This document shows, one piece after another, positions 1 to 8,593 of a stretch of 64,000 bases of DNA (its first letter is position 1; each line of letters opens with the position of its first letter). Both the position numbers and the translations under genes were made by a program. The DNA comes from Burkholderiales bacterium (GTDB lineage: Bacteria > Pseudomonadota > Gammaproteobacteria > Burkholderiales > Burkholderiaceae_D): NCBI GenBank assembly GCA_016196925.1, contig JACPWS010000046.1, positions 21,376 through 85,375 on the forward strand. The letters run 5' to 3'. A model generated the notes under the pieces. That model ran no database searches, was not told the DNA's origin, and saw nothing but the letters and a program-made list of their open reading frames with translations.

Positions 1-132
1 TTGTTCCGCGACGAGCCGGATGTGCGCAATCTGATCAAATTGAAAGCGATTTACGAAATTCTGGAAACAGTGACGGATCGTTGCGAAGATGTGGCAAATA
101 TTATTGAAGGCATCATCGTCGAAAACGCCTGA
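1..132 (+). CDS. DUF47 family protein, C-terminal end (partial)
   Basis: The window opens inside an open frame whose last 43 residues end at a TGA. The text (FRDEPDVRNLIKLKAIYEI, then EDVANIIEGIIVENA) has the all-helical look of the C-terminus of DUF47/PhoU-like proteins, which commonly sit just upstream of Pit-type phosphate transporters and are thought to tune their activity. The 5' part is outside the window. The 128 bp gap to the next gene and the shared strand fit a two-gene phosphate unit. The family call rests on a short tail plus context, so it is good but not certain. Confidence 0.75.
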   Translation: MFRDEPDVRNLIKLKAIYEILETVTDRCEDVANIIEGIIVENA

Positions 133-260
133 TCGCCGAGCTGATGCGATGCCGGTTGTTTGTACAGGATGTTGTGCAGGCACCGGCGGATATCCCGCCT
201 TTTCCTGATCTGTCAACTTAGCTCCCGCGATCCGGGAGCATGTAAACTAGAGTAAATCCC

Positions 261-1268
261 ATGCACACCCTCCAAATCAGCATTTATGTCATGGCCATGT
301 TAGTCGCGCTGGCATTGCTATTTGATTTCATGAACGGCTTCCATGATGCCGCCAATGCGATTGCCACCGTGGTTTCCACTGGCGTATTGAAGCCGCAAAC
401 GGCAGTCGCCATGGCGGCACTGTTCAACGTTATTGCGATTTTTTTCTTTCAGTTGAAAGTTGCCTCCACAGTCGGCAAGGGCACAATAGAGCCGGCGATC
501 ATCGATCATTACGTAGTATTCGGTGCACTGATCGGGGCAATTTTCTGGAACCTTGTTACCTGGTATTTTGGCATTCCTTCCTCTTCCTCCCATGCCTTGA
601 TCGGCGGGTTGGTTGGCGCGGCGGTGGCCAAGGCCGGAACTGGCGCCCTGATTTCCAAGGGCCTGGGTATGACGATCTTGTTTATCGTGCTTTCGCCCTT
701 GTTAGGGTTCATACTCGGTTCGTTGATGATGTTGCTGGTTTCCTGGCTGTTTGTAAAATCGACACCGATGAGGGTGGATAAGTGGTTCCGCCGTCTGCAA
801 CTGATTTCAGCCTCCATGTACAGCCTGGGGCATGGCGGCAACGATGCGCAAAAAACCATGGGGATAATCTGGATGCTGTTGATTGCCGGCGGTTACACCA
901 GCGGCGCGGATCCGCTGCCTTGGTGGGTTATCCTGTGCTGCTATACCGCGATTGGCCTCGGTACGTTGTTCGGTGGCTGGCGTATCGTCAAAACTATGGG
1001 GCAAAAAATTACCAAGCTTAAGCCGGTAGGCGGTTTTTGCGCAGAAACAGGCGGAGCGATCACGCTGTTTATTGCTACCGCACTCGGGGTTCCGGTCTCG
1101 ACTACGCACACCATTACCGGCGCGATTGTCGGTGTCGGTTCGGCACAGAAAATGTCGGCGGTGCGCTGGGGTGTCGCCGGCAATATCGTCTGGGCCTGGT
1201 TCCTGACGATTCCCGCTTCGGCGTTCGTCGCCGCGATAGCCTGGTGGATAGGTAAACAAATTTTGTAA
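261..1268 (+). CDS. pit: Inorganic phosphate transporter, Pit (PHO4) family
   Basis: A 335-residue polytopic inner-membrane protein for low-affinity phosphate (metal-phosphate) uptake. The two signature repeats of the family are present: GFHDAANAIATVVS near residues 26-39 and GHGGNDAQKTMG near 190-201, each followed by hydrophobic helices. A second internal echo, PVSTTHTITGAIVGVG near 278-293, mirrors IPSSSSHALIGGLVGAA near 105-121, reflecting the inverted duplication of this family. Length is that of short bacterial Pit proteins. No clear Shine-Dalgarno precedes the ATG. A strong terminator follows. It probably works with the DUF47 gene just upstream. Confidence 0.95.
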   Translation: MHTLQISIYVMAMLVALALLFDFMNGFHDAANAIATVVSTGVLKPQTAVAMAALFNVIAIFFFQLKVASTVGKGTIEPAIIDHYVVFGALIGAIFWNLVTWYFGIPSSSSHALIGGLVGAAVAKAGTGALISKGLGMTILFIVLSPLLGFILGSLMMLLVSWLFVKSTPMRVDKWFRRLQLISASMYSLGHGGNDAQKTMGIIWMLLIAGGYTSGADPLPWWVILCCYTAIGLGTLFGGWRIVKTMGQKITKLKPVGGFCAETGGAITLFIATALGVPVSTTHTITGAIVGVGSAQKMSAVRWGVAGNIVWAWFLTIPASAFVAAIAWWIGKQIL

Positions 1269-1296
1269 TTTATTTTGTGTAATAAACACATCTGTG

Positions 1297-1330
1297 AAAA
1301 AAACGCCCTCGGTTTTGAGGGCGTTTTTCT
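1297..1330 (+). terminator. Rho-independent terminator after pit
   Basis: A perfect 10 bp stem (AAACGCCCTC with GAGGGCGTTT, loop of six) is followed by a T run. It lies 30 bp after the pit stop codon and before the convergent gene that ends at 1353, so it may serve both strands. Confidence 0.9.
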
Positions 1331-1352
1331 ATATCCGCCGACTGCTTGCTTT

Positions 1353-2051
1353 TCAGTAGTATCGGAAACCAAGGACTTTTTGCACTTCACCCAAGCAGGC
1401 CCGACTGACCTTGGCTAACTCCGCATCGGAATCGAGCAGGTGCTGATCCAATTCTATCTTTGCCAATTCAGTTTTGATCATGGGGCGCCACACCGTGTCC
1501 AGTTCATTTTCTAACATTTGCTTTACCTGCCCCGAGGGGCCGTAGAGCGGCGTACCTGAAAAGCGTTTTGCCATCTCAGTCCGGACGATATGTTCTACCC
1601 GGGGCAGGTTCTCCTGATACAGTCGGACATGATTCATTTCATGTTTTAAGATGACTTTATAAGCGCAACTATCGGGTTGAAATTCTTTACCTATGTACAC
1701 ATGGATCGGGGCATATTCAATATTGATTTCTATGCGTGGCGCAAAACATTCCCCGCCGGTTTCTTTGTCTTGCCATAGGTGACCATCAAAATCGACTTTG
1801 GTCGTTGATTGCATAGCAGTCAGGCCAATTACGTAGTCGCCGGCGCGGGAACTCATGCTCATCGTGTTTAAGGCGCGACTCCCGACTTTGTTGTTGATCA
1901 CAAATCCTGCTTGCCTGGATTTGATGATGGCTTCCGTTTTATAAGCTTGTCCTGCGCAGCGATGTAAAAATGTTGCGTTTTTGCGAGCGGAAGCAGGTGC
2001 TGTTATACCTGTAAGCAGAAGCCAGGCAAAGACTGCGCTGAATTTGAGCAT
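1353..2051 (-). CDS. Secreted protein with HEMNH zinc-protease-like motif
   Basis: A 232-residue protein with an N-terminal signal peptide (hydrophobic residues 4-18, then PASA). Its centre contains KHEMNHVRLYQEN (about residues 136-148), an HExxH motif in a helical context as in zinc metallopeptidases; four cysteines suggest disulfides in the periplasm. No further domain is recognised. The start is well supported by GGGAGG five bases before the ATG. It ends convergent to pit and lies 53 bp downstream of the LytTR regulator gene on the same strand. Function unknown; a periplasmic peptidase or an inactive relative are both possible. Confidence 0.7.
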   Translation of the reverse strand: MLKFSAVFAWLLLTGITAPASARKNATFLHRCAGQAYKTEAIIKSRQAGFVINNKVGSRALNTMSMSSRAGDYVIGLTAMQSTTKVDFDGHLWQDKETGGECFAPRIEINIEYAPIHVYIGKEFQPDSCAYKVILKHEMNHVRLYQENLPRVEHIVRTEMAKRFSGTPLYGPSGQVKQMLENELDTVWRPMIKTELAKIELDQHLLDSDAELAKVSRACLGEVQKVLGFRYY

Positions 2052-2104
2052 ATGCGCCTCCCGGGAGTACGTGAGTGCTTTGCTGTCTTCAATCAGGTGT
2101 GAGA

Positions 2105-2863
2105 TTACATCTGCTTGAACAAATGCACGAAGCTGCGGCTGACTTCCAATTTTTCAGTCAGGCCCTTGACCTGCACCAGGTGGCGGCCGCGCAGGTCGCG
2201 TACCACGCCGGAAATTGCCTTGGCATTGACTAAGGTAGAACGATGAATTTGCCAGAATAAGGCCGGGTCCAGCTCTTCGGCCAGATCGCGCACCGGTTTG
2301 CGGATGAGCGCCTCATAGGACGCGGTCTGAACCCTGGTGTATTTTTCATCCGACTGGAAAAATAGAATCTCTTCGACCGGGATCAAACGCAGTTCCTGGC
2401 CTATGGATGCCTGTATCCATTGCAGAAAAATGGGTTTGGCGGCGATGCCCATCTGTTTCGCCAGTTGCGACAGCAAGCTGCTCATGTCGTTCGGTTGGCT
2501 CTGGCTGGACAGGCGTGTTTTGAGTCGCTCTACGGTGCGGGTCAGGCGCTCGACGTCGGCCGGTTTTAACACATAATCGACGGCGCCATGATCGAAGGCC
2601 TGGATGGCGTATTGGTCATAGGCAGTGATGAATACGATATGCGCCATGTCGCCGATTTCTTTCGCCGCTTCCAGTCCGGTCTTGACCGGCATGCGGATAT
2701 CGAGGAAGACCAGGTCCGGCTTGTGTTGCATTACCAGTTGGATAGCCTCATCGCCATTCTTGGCTTCGTCGAGTATCTGTAATTCCGGCCAGACCTGTTC
2801 CAGGCGCGACTTTAACTGGTCGCGCATTAATCTTTCATCATCGGCAAGAATTGCGGTTGGCAT
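2105..2863 (-). CDS. LytTR-family response regulator
   Basis: A 252-residue DNA-binding response regulator. The receiver domain occupies roughly residues 1-120, with the acidic pair in ILADDERL, the phospho-acceptor Asp in LVFLDIRMP and the conserved Lys in YVLKPAD. The C-terminal LytTR domain (about 150-250) contains FFQSDEKYTRVQT and FWQIHRSTLVNAKAI. I chose the ATG at 2863 because homologues begin directly with the receiver strand; a longer frame from 2911 would only add 16 residues overlapping the kinase gene. The gene follows the sensor kinase directly, forming an AlgZ/AlgR or LytS/LytR-like pair whose target genes are not evident here. Confidence 0.92.
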   Translation of the reverse strand: MPTAILADDERLMRDQLKSRLEQVWPELQILDEAKNGDEAIQLVMQHKPDLVFLDIRMPVKTGLEAAKEIGDMAHIVFITAYDQYAIQAFDHGAVDYVLKPADVERLTRTVERLKTRLSSQSQPNDMSSLLSQLAKQMGIAAKPIFLQWIQASIGQELRLIPVEEILFFQSDEKYTRVQTASYEALIRKPVRDLAEELDPALFWQIHRSTLVNAKAISGVVRDLRGRHLVQVKGLTEKLEVSRSFVHLFKQM

Positions 2864-2871
2864 GGTTGTAA

Positions 2872-4194
2872 TTAATTGGCTAATTCGTAAGGGATTTCTA
2901 TAGTAACGCAAACGCCGCTTGGTTGATTGGGCGCAATGATCATTTGCGCTTTTTCTTTGTATAAAAGCTTCAGGCGCTCGCGGATATTTTGCAAGCCCAG
3001 CCCGGTGCCATTGCTGGGCATCGCGCCGAAGCCCAGGCCATTGTCGCTGACGGTGACACGCAATTTGTTATGCGCGACCTCGGCGCGGAACTGGATGGTG
3101 CCGCCTTCTGCCTTGCACTCCAGTCCGTGTTTGATCGCATTTTCTACCAGCGATTGCAACATCATGGGCGGGAATGAGGCACTGCGCAGGCCTTCAGGCA
3201 TGATGAAGTCGACTTCCAGTCTTTCTTCCATGCGCATCTTGAGTAAGTCCAGATAAGATTTGATCATGTCGGCTTCGCGACCCAGATTAGTGGTGGAGGC
3301 ATTCTCTCGCATCTGCGGCAACACCGCACGCAAATACCCGATCAGGCTGCGCTGCATGGCCGCTGCCCGCGGCGGGTCGGTTTCTATCAGATGCTCAACC
3401 GAGGCCAGCGTATTGAACAGAAAGTGCGGTTCTACCTGCGCCTGCATCATTTGCATTTGCGCTTCGCTGACCTGGCGCAACAAGGATTCACGCTCGGCTG
3501 CGATGCAGGCTTCTTTGGCTTTTTCTTCCGCTCTTACTTTGCCGCCCATCAGCGCTTTCATGCCAAATAATCCGAACACGGCCAGCATGACGAAGTTGAC
3601 AAACCATTTCGAGGAAGAACTCTTGTAGCTGCGGACTTCTTCATCGGCCGCATCGGCCACGGCGCTGTTGATATCGTCGCTGAGTTCTTTTGCGACCTCT
3701 GGCGGCAACTTGATGTGGATATCGTCCTGATCGGAAAGCGCCGGGGTGGCCGGGATTTCTGGCGTTTTAGGCGCGCCCGATATGGCGGGCGGTTGCGGCG
3801 GCATGGCGTTGGCGTCGCTGCTGATATCGCCCTCTTTTTTAATCCGGATACCGTTTTCATCGATCTCGATTTGCTTGCCTTTGCTGCCGGTATTATTTTT
3901 GTGGATACGAATGCCGGTGTTGTCTATTTCTATATTGGTCTCGTTGTCCGTCGCATGCGCCGATTTTTTGGCCTTTTTTGCGGAGTTGTTCTTGGTGATG
4001 ACGACGTTTTCTTCCGAAGTGAACAGTGTGTCTTGCAGGATCGCGCCTGCCGCCATGGTCAATATGGCGAACAGGAAAAACTTCCACCAGGACAACTTCG
4101 TTACCCAGGCAGCGGTTTGATCAAAACTCTTGCTCAGCCAGCGCATAAAATGGGCGGCGAGTTCTTTGAGCGTTTGCAGTGTGTCGGGATTCAT
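2872..4194 (-). CDS. LytS/YehU-type sensor histidine kinase with unusual repeat ectodomain
   Basis: A 440-residue inner-membrane kinase. One membrane helix lies near residues 37-55 and another near 197-216, enclosing about 140 residues. A coiled linker leads to the His_kinase domain with the phospho-acceptor in EPHFLFNTL (His 257), then the ATPase domain with NAIKHG, SDNGLGFG and GTGLGLQNIRERL. The enclosed segment holds two copies of an IEIDxxGIRIxK motif (about residues 88-98 and 109-119), lysine-rich stretches and a proline-rich part; it matches no sensor domain I know. The gene sits immediately upstream of the LytTR regulator, with which it should form a phosphorelay. Confidence 0.9.
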   Translation of the reverse strand: MNPDTLQTLKELAAHFMRWLSKSFDQTAAWVTKLSWWKFFLFAILTMAAGAILQDTLFTSEENVVITKNNSAKKAKKSAHATDNETNIEIDNTGIRIHKNNTGSKGKQIEIDENGIRIKKEGDISSDANAMPPQPPAISGAPKTPEIPATPALSDQDDIHIKLPPEVAKELSDDINSAVADAADEEVRSYKSSSSKWFVNFVMLAVFGLFGMKALMGGKVRAEEKAKEACIAAERESLLRQVSEAQMQMMQAQVEPHFLFNTLASVEHLIETDPPRAAAMQRSLIGYLRAVLPQMRENASTTNLGREADMIKSYLDLLKMRMEERLEVDFIMPEGLRSASFPPMMLQSLVENAIKHGLECKAEGGTIQFRAEVAHNKLRVTVSDNGLGFGAMPSNGTGLGLQNIRERLKLLYKEKAQMIIAPNQPSGVCVTIEIPYELAN

Positions 4195-4421
4195 GATGCA
4201 TCTCTTTTAACGGGGTTCCAGGCGTGCAGGACAACGATTGATTAACGTTACTCTCGTTGCTGCGCTCTTTATGACCTTGTAGTCCATGCTGGCACTTTAA
4301 GGAAAAGCCCCCGGTTTATCTATCGCCTTGCGACAGTCTGCAAAATAGGCGGGACAGAATGAAAAAACGCGATTATTGAGTCGGCAAGAAATTAGTTTCA
4401 TTTTCCTTGTCGCTGTTCTCA

Positions 4422-4445
4422 CCCTCTCCCGCGAGCGGGAGAGGG
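4422..4445. repeat. REP-like perfect hairpin
   Basis: An 11 bp perfect inverted repeat (CCCTCTCCCGC / GCGGGAGAGGG, loop GA) followed by CCGGGGTGAGGGGAG. This CCCTCTCCC / GGGTGAGGG pattern is a dispersed extragenic palindrome seen in many proteobacterial genomes. I found only this copy in the window. Confidence 0.75.
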
Positions 4446-4510
4446 CCGGGGTGAGGGGAGTCGGCTCCATCTATTTATTTGCCGACTCTATAACGCCGCC
4501 CGACTGCGCG

Positions 4511-4556
4511 GGAAAAAGAACAGGGCGCTCAAATGGCGCCCGTATGCTTGTTCTTG
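4511..4556 (-). terminator. Terminator-like hairpin after the EAL gene
   Basis: Read on the minus strand, AAGAACA and GGGCGC pair with GCGCCC and TGTTCTT across a small internal bulge, followed by TTTTTCC. It lies 12-57 bp past the stop of the EAL gene. The T run is short, so efficiency is uncertain. Confidence 0.6.
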
Positions 4557-4567
4557 CGCCGACTAAG

Positions 4568-6841
4568 TTAGCTGAGTAAGGTCTGCTGCCCCATCCAGAC
4601 CTGCAGATCTTCGCGGGTCAGGGGCTTTGCGTACAGATAGCCTTGCGCCAGATGGCAATCGTAGGAGAGCAGGGTATTCGCCTGCATTTCACTTTCCACA
4701 CCTTCGGCGATAATCGACAATCCCAGGCTTTGCCCTAGCTGGACTATCATCTTGGCAATACTGCCTTCGCTGGAATTTTTTTGGATGGCATTGACAAAGG
4801 CTCTATCGATCTTCAATTTATCGACATCCAGTTTTTGCAAGTGACTGAGGGAAGAAAAGCCGGTGCCGAAGTCGTCGATGGAAATGCTGATTCCTAGTTG
4901 TTTGATCTGGTACAGGGTCTTGATCAACAGGTCGGGATCTTTCATGGCCATAGACTCGGTGATCTCGAGCTCAATGAAATTCGGCGGCGCCTGGGTATCT
5001 TCCAGTGCCTTGTTCAGTGTTTGCATGAACAGCGGGTGAGAGAATTGCGCTTGCGATACGTTGATCGCCATTTGGAAATCGGTATAGCCCAGGCTGCGCA
5101 GATGTACCAGTTCCAGGCAGGCGGTGCGCAACACCCATTCGCCTATCTCGACGATCAGGCCGGAGTATTCCGCGATCGGAATAAACTGATCGGGCGGGAT
5201 GAATTTGCCTTCGTCGGTTTTCCAGCGCAGCAATGCTTCGGCGCCTAATACCCGGCCGCTGCGCATATCTATCTGCGGTTGATATACCAGGAACAGTTTT
5301 TCGTGCTCAAACGCGGCACGCAAGGCATGCATCAGCAAAACCCGTTCGCGGATCTCTACTCCCATGTTGCGGGTGAAGTATTCGTAACCGCCGCGCTGGT
5401 TGGTCTTGGCCCGTTTGAGCGCGATATTGGTGTCTTTTAAGGCTTCCGATCCATCGCTGTCATACTCGTCCAGCTTGATCAAGCCTATGGTGGACGATAA
5501 TTGCACTTCTTGCTGATCGACATCGAACGGTGAATTAAACAGGGTCAGTATTTCTTCGGGGCGCACCATTTTTTCATCGCCGAGCAAGGCAAAGGTGTCG
5601 CTGCCTACCCTGGCAATCTGGCAAGTCTTTCCAAAATGATTTTGCAATCTTTGCGCTACTGAGCACAGCAGCAAATCGCCGAACTGGTGACCGAGCGCGT
5701 CGTTGGTCTCGGCAAAGTGGTCGATATCTATCAGCGACAAGGCGCTATGGCTTTTGAGTGAGGAGGCAAGCACCTCATTCAGCGTTTGTAGCAGTTTCAG
5801 ACGATTCGCCAGGCCGGTCAGCGGGTCGTAGAAGGCATAATTATGCAGGCGGGATGTCAGCATGACGTTGTCCAGGCCGACCGAGACATTGCCGCAAAAA
5901 ACACCTAACAGGCGTTTATCCATCTCATTCAGATGCAGACCGGTATTCAGGTACAGCGTGAAATCCCTTTGCGCCACATTGCTGAAATACAGTGCAGTCG
6001 CTTCCGCTTCGTAAATGCTATGGCGCTTTTGCAATGAGCGTTGCACGATATCGGCGACGGATGCCTGATCCAGTGCGCGCAACGGTTGATTCAGCACGCT
6101 GGTATAGGCATTGGTCGCGGCGATGATATACAGCTCGCTATCCGCCACTTGCGTATCGTGTATGGCTTGCCGGGCGCAGACAAAACCGTCGCAATGCAGC
6201 CCGAGCAAGCCGCTGATCTGGGTCAGGACGCCGACCGCGAAATTCTGCAAGCCTTGCAAAGCCATTAATTCGGTACTCGCGTGAATAATCATTTCCAGGC
6301 CGCGACGGCTGGCGCTGATGGCGCAGATCTGCTCGTAGGAGCGGATGGCGGAAGTGACGGCCGTGTACAGCTTGGTGCGGGTCAGTTCCGATTTGGTTTT
6401 GTAATCGTTGATATCGTAATCGCGGATGGCGTCGATCTCTGGCGCATAGCCAGGCTGCCCGGTGCGCAGGATAATGCGGACATCGGACAAGCCCAGGGTC
6501 TTGCGAATATGGCTGACCAGTTGCAGGCCGGCGTCCTCCTGTTCCATGACCACGTCCAGCAAAATGATCGCGATGTCGGTTTCGTGCTGGAGGATGTCGC
6601 GCGCTTCGGCTGCCGAATAGGCGTGCAGGAAACTGAGCGGGCGGTGCTGGATTTCCAGGCTGCCGAGTGCAAACGTGGTGGCCGAGTGCACATCGGGATC
6701 ATCGTCGATAATCATGATCCGCCAGGTCGGCTTGGGCCTGGAAGCTGCCGAAGGATCATGAGTGTCTGGTTCGTCGAGAAAAACCAGATCATCTTCGGAT
6801 GAGTGGATCATTGAATTCATCTGAGGTACGGCTCCATGCAT
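4568..6841 (-). CDS. REC-DUF3369-GGDEF-EAL response regulator (c-di-GMP phosphodiesterase)
   Basis: About 757 residues. Order: receiver domain (acidic triad in IMIIDDDPDV, phospho-Asp in IILLDVVME), DUF3369 sensor-like region, GGDEF domain and EAL domain. The GGDEF signature reads GSDTF, so cyclase activity is unlikely. The EAL domain keeps all expected catalytic pieces: EALLRW, AINVSQ, EITES, DDFGTG, KLKID, AEGVES and QGYLYAKP, so c-di-GMP hydrolysis is likely. The cytoplasmic protein has no membrane segment. Start is uncertain: ATG codons at 6841, 6820 and 6811 and a TTG at 6874 are all in frame and none has a convincing ribosome site. No cognate kinase is adjacent. Confidence 0.92.
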   Translation of the reverse strand: MHGAVPQMNSMIHSSEDDLVFLDEPDTHDPSAASRPKPTWRIMIIDDDPDVHSATTFALGSLEIQHRPLSFLHAYSAAEARDILQHETDIAIILLDVVMEQEDAGLQLVSHIRKTLGLSDVRIILRTGQPGYAPEIDAIRDYDINDYKTKSELTRTKLYTAVTSAIRSYEQICAISASRRGLEMIIHASTELMALQGLQNFAVGVLTQISGLLGLHCDGFVCARQAIHDTQVADSELYIIAATNAYTSVLNQPLRALDQASVADIVQRSLQKRHSIYEAEATALYFSNVAQRDFTLYLNTGLHLNEMDKRLLGVFCGNVSVGLDNVMLTSRLHNYAFYDPLTGLANRLKLLQTLNEVLASSLKSHSALSLIDIDHFAETNDALGHQFGDLLLCSVAQRLQNHFGKTCQIARVGSDTFALLGDEKMVRPEEILTLFNSPFDVDQQEVQLSSTIGLIKLDEYDSDGSEALKDTNIALKRAKTNQRGGYEYFTRNMGVEIRERVLLMHALRAAFEHEKLFLVYQPQIDMRSGRVLGAEALLRWKTDEGKFIPPDQFIPIAEYSGLIVEIGEWVLRTACLELVHLRSLGYTDFQMAINVSQAQFSHPLFMQTLNKALEDTQAPPNFIELEITESMAMKDPDLLIKTLYQIKQLGISISIDDFGTGFSSLSHLQKLDVDKLKIDRAFVNAIQKNSSEGSIAKMIVQLGQSLGLSIIAEGVESEMQANTLLSYDCHLAQGYLYAKPLTREDLQVWMGQQTLLS

Positions 6842-7110
6842 GGGCTTGTCATTTTTTTGATACAGATCCAGCAAAATATGTCTCTGGTGGAACTATGACA
6901 TTAAATGTTTCATCAGCCAAGCCTCATCGCTGATGCTCAGGCAAGAATAAAACAAGGATATCCCGAAATGGGCGAAGTCGGTGCGAAACCACCGGGAAAG
7001 CGAAAACAATTTCCCGCTGATTGACCGTTCTGCGGTCGCCGAATTGGGTGGGCGCGGTATCGCTGGTAGAATGAGTAAAATTTCGTGTTAACTCAATTTC
7101 GCAAAATAAT

Positions 7111-8190
7111 ATGTCTGGCAATACTTTTGGAACCTTGTTTACGGTAACCACCTTCGGCGAATCGCATGGACCCGCGATAGGTTGTGTCATTGACGGCTGT
7201 CCTCCCGGCCTGGAATTGTCCGAGGCGGATATCCAGCCTGAGCTGGACCGGCGCAAGCCGGGTACTTCGCGCCATGTGACGCAGCGCCAGGAGCCCGATA
7301 CGGTGGAAATCCTGTCCGGCGTGTACCAGGGCAAGACCACCGGCACCCCGATCGCGCTGCTGATCCGCAATCAGGATCAGCGCAGCAAGGATTACGGCAA
7401 TATTGCCGAGACTTTCCGGCCCGGCCATGCCGACTTTACTTATTGGCACAAGTACGGCATCCGCGATCCGCGCGGCGGCGGACGTTCTTCCGCGCGTCTG
7501 ACGGCGCCGGTGGTCGGGGCGGCGGCGATAGCCAAAAAATGGTTGCTGCAACAATACGGCACCGTCTTCATGGGCGGGATGAGCCAGCTGGGCGAGATTC
7601 AGATTCCATTTCAGGATTGGGGGCACGCCGGCCGCAACCCATTTTTTGCGCCGACTGCCGATGCGGCCCTGATCGCGCGCCTGGAAGCGTATATGGACGG
7701 CTTGCGCAAAGACGGCGATTCCATCGGGGCAAAAATCGAGGTGCTCGCCCGCAACGTGCCGGTCGGCCTCGGTGAGCCGATTTACGACAAGCTCGATGCC
7801 GAGATCGCCTATGCCATGATGGGGATTAACGCGGTCAAGGGAGTGGAAATCGGTGCCGGTTTCAAGGCTGTGACGCAGCGCGGTTCCGAACACGGCGACG
7901 AGCTGACGCCGCAAGGCTTCGCCGGCAATAACGCCGGCGGCATTCTGGGCGGGATTTCCACCGGCCAGGACATCACCGTGTCTATCGCCATCAAACCGAC
8001 TTCGTCGATACGTACGCCGCGCCGTTCGTTGGATAAAGACGGCAACCCGGTCATGGTCGAGACTTTCGGCCGGCACGATCCCTGCGTCGGCATCCGCGCC
8101 ACCCCGATCGCCGAAGCGATGCTGGCGTTGGTGCTGATGGATCACGCCTTGCGGCACAGGGCGCAATGCGCCGACGTCGCGCAGAAATGA
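7111..8190 (+). CDS. aroC: Chorismate synthase
   Basis: A 359-residue cytoplasmic enzyme that converts 5-enolpyruvylshikimate 3-phosphate to chorismate with reduced FMN, the last shared step of aromatic biosynthesis. Family signatures are clear: [19 protein letters not shown] at the N-terminus, [12 protein letters not shown] in the middle (near residues 118-129) and [18 protein letters not shown] near the C-terminus. Length is normal. It stands alone, with a 236 bp gap upstream and about 400 bp before leuC. No strong Shine-Dalgarno is seen, but the ATG matches the conserved N-terminus MSGNTFG. Confidence 0.98.
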   Translation: MSGNTFGTLFTVTTFGESHGPAIGCVIDGCPPGLELSEADIQPELDRRKPGTSRHVTQRQEPDTVEILSGVYQGKTTGTPIALLIRNQDQRSKDYGNIAETFRPGHADFTYWHKYGIRDPRGGGRSSARLTAPVVGAAAIAKKWLLQQYGTVFMGGMSQLGEIQIPFQDWGHAGRNPFFAPTADAALIARLEAYMDGLRKDGDSIGAKIEVLARNVPVGLGEPIYDKLDAEIAYAMMGINAVKGVEIGAGFKAVTQRGSEHGDELTPQGFAGNNAGGILGGISTGQDITVSIAIKPTSSIRTPRRSLDKDGNPVMVETFGRHDPCVGIRATPIAEAMLALVLMDHALRHRAQCADVAQK

Positions 8191-8300
8191 CGCTGCCGGC
8201 GACGCACCTCACCAACCCGCGCTCAGCCCTGATTTTCATAAAAACAGGGGAGTATGTGTCAATTCCTCGTTGTCGTCAGCGGATTTAAACGCATGTTTTT

Positions 8301-8320
8301 ATATACTGGGGGTAGTATAT
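8301..8320. promoter_or_regulatory. Putative RcnR/CsoR-family operator
   Basis: ATATACT-GGGGGT-AGTATAT is a perfect 7 bp inverted repeat around a G tract. The architecture TACT-Gn-AGTA is that recognised by RcnR-type (DUF156) metal or aldehyde sensors; the published RcnR site has a one-base-longer spacer. No regulator or efflux gene of that family is in the window. Confidence 0.4.
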
Positions 8321-8351
8321 TTTAGCCCCGGAGCGCTGCGGAAAAGTCGCG

Positions 8352-8391
8352 GTGGCGCCGCGCGCCGGTTTGTCCGGCGCCGGCGCGTCAC
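8352..8391. repeat. Strong GC-rich hairpin upstream of leuC
   Basis: GCGCCGG (8362-8368) pairs perfectly with CCGGCGC (8374-8380) around TTTGT, and the stem continues past a one-base bulge with GCGCCG and CGGCGC. There is no T run, so this is not a simple terminator; it may be an extragenic palindrome or RNA structure. Confidence 0.6.
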
Positions 8392-8593
8392 TGAATATTT
8401 ACCGGAAAATCCGTCGTATTTCCAGAAAAGTCAGATGAAAATTTGGTAATTAAACTGAATTCTGATTTTTATCCGGCGCCGTCCATGCGGCAATTTGGTG
8501 CGCAGCGTGGTTTTGCGTTGCACAATTGTGGCATAATCAAATGCAAAAAATTGGCGCAATACCATACGACTCTATCATTCCAGGCTTCAGATC

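Larger units (their letters stand above)
4195..4567. other. Intergenic region between kinase and EAL genes
   Basis: This 373 bp gap carries no gene. It must hold the kinase promoter near 4200-4300, a REP-like hairpin at 4422-4445 and a terminator-like hairpin for the EAL gene at 4511-4556, both listed separately. Confidence 0.7.
8191..8593 (+). promoter_or_regulatory. aroC-leuC intergenic region with leuC promoter
   Basis: This 403 bp gap has no gene. It contains an RcnR/CsoR-like inverted repeat (8301-8320), a strong GC hairpin (8352-8391) and a likely leuC promoter near 8521-8537, where an extended -10 (TGGCATAAT, 8529-8537) directly abuts the perfect palindrome CACAATTGTG (8521-8530). The palindrome could be an operator. 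No leucine-rich leader peptide is visible. Confidence 0.5.

Noticed and set aside
7093..8166. 357-residue minus-strand frame opposite aroC
   Set aside because: Antisense to chorismate synthase; composition is that of a shadow frame.
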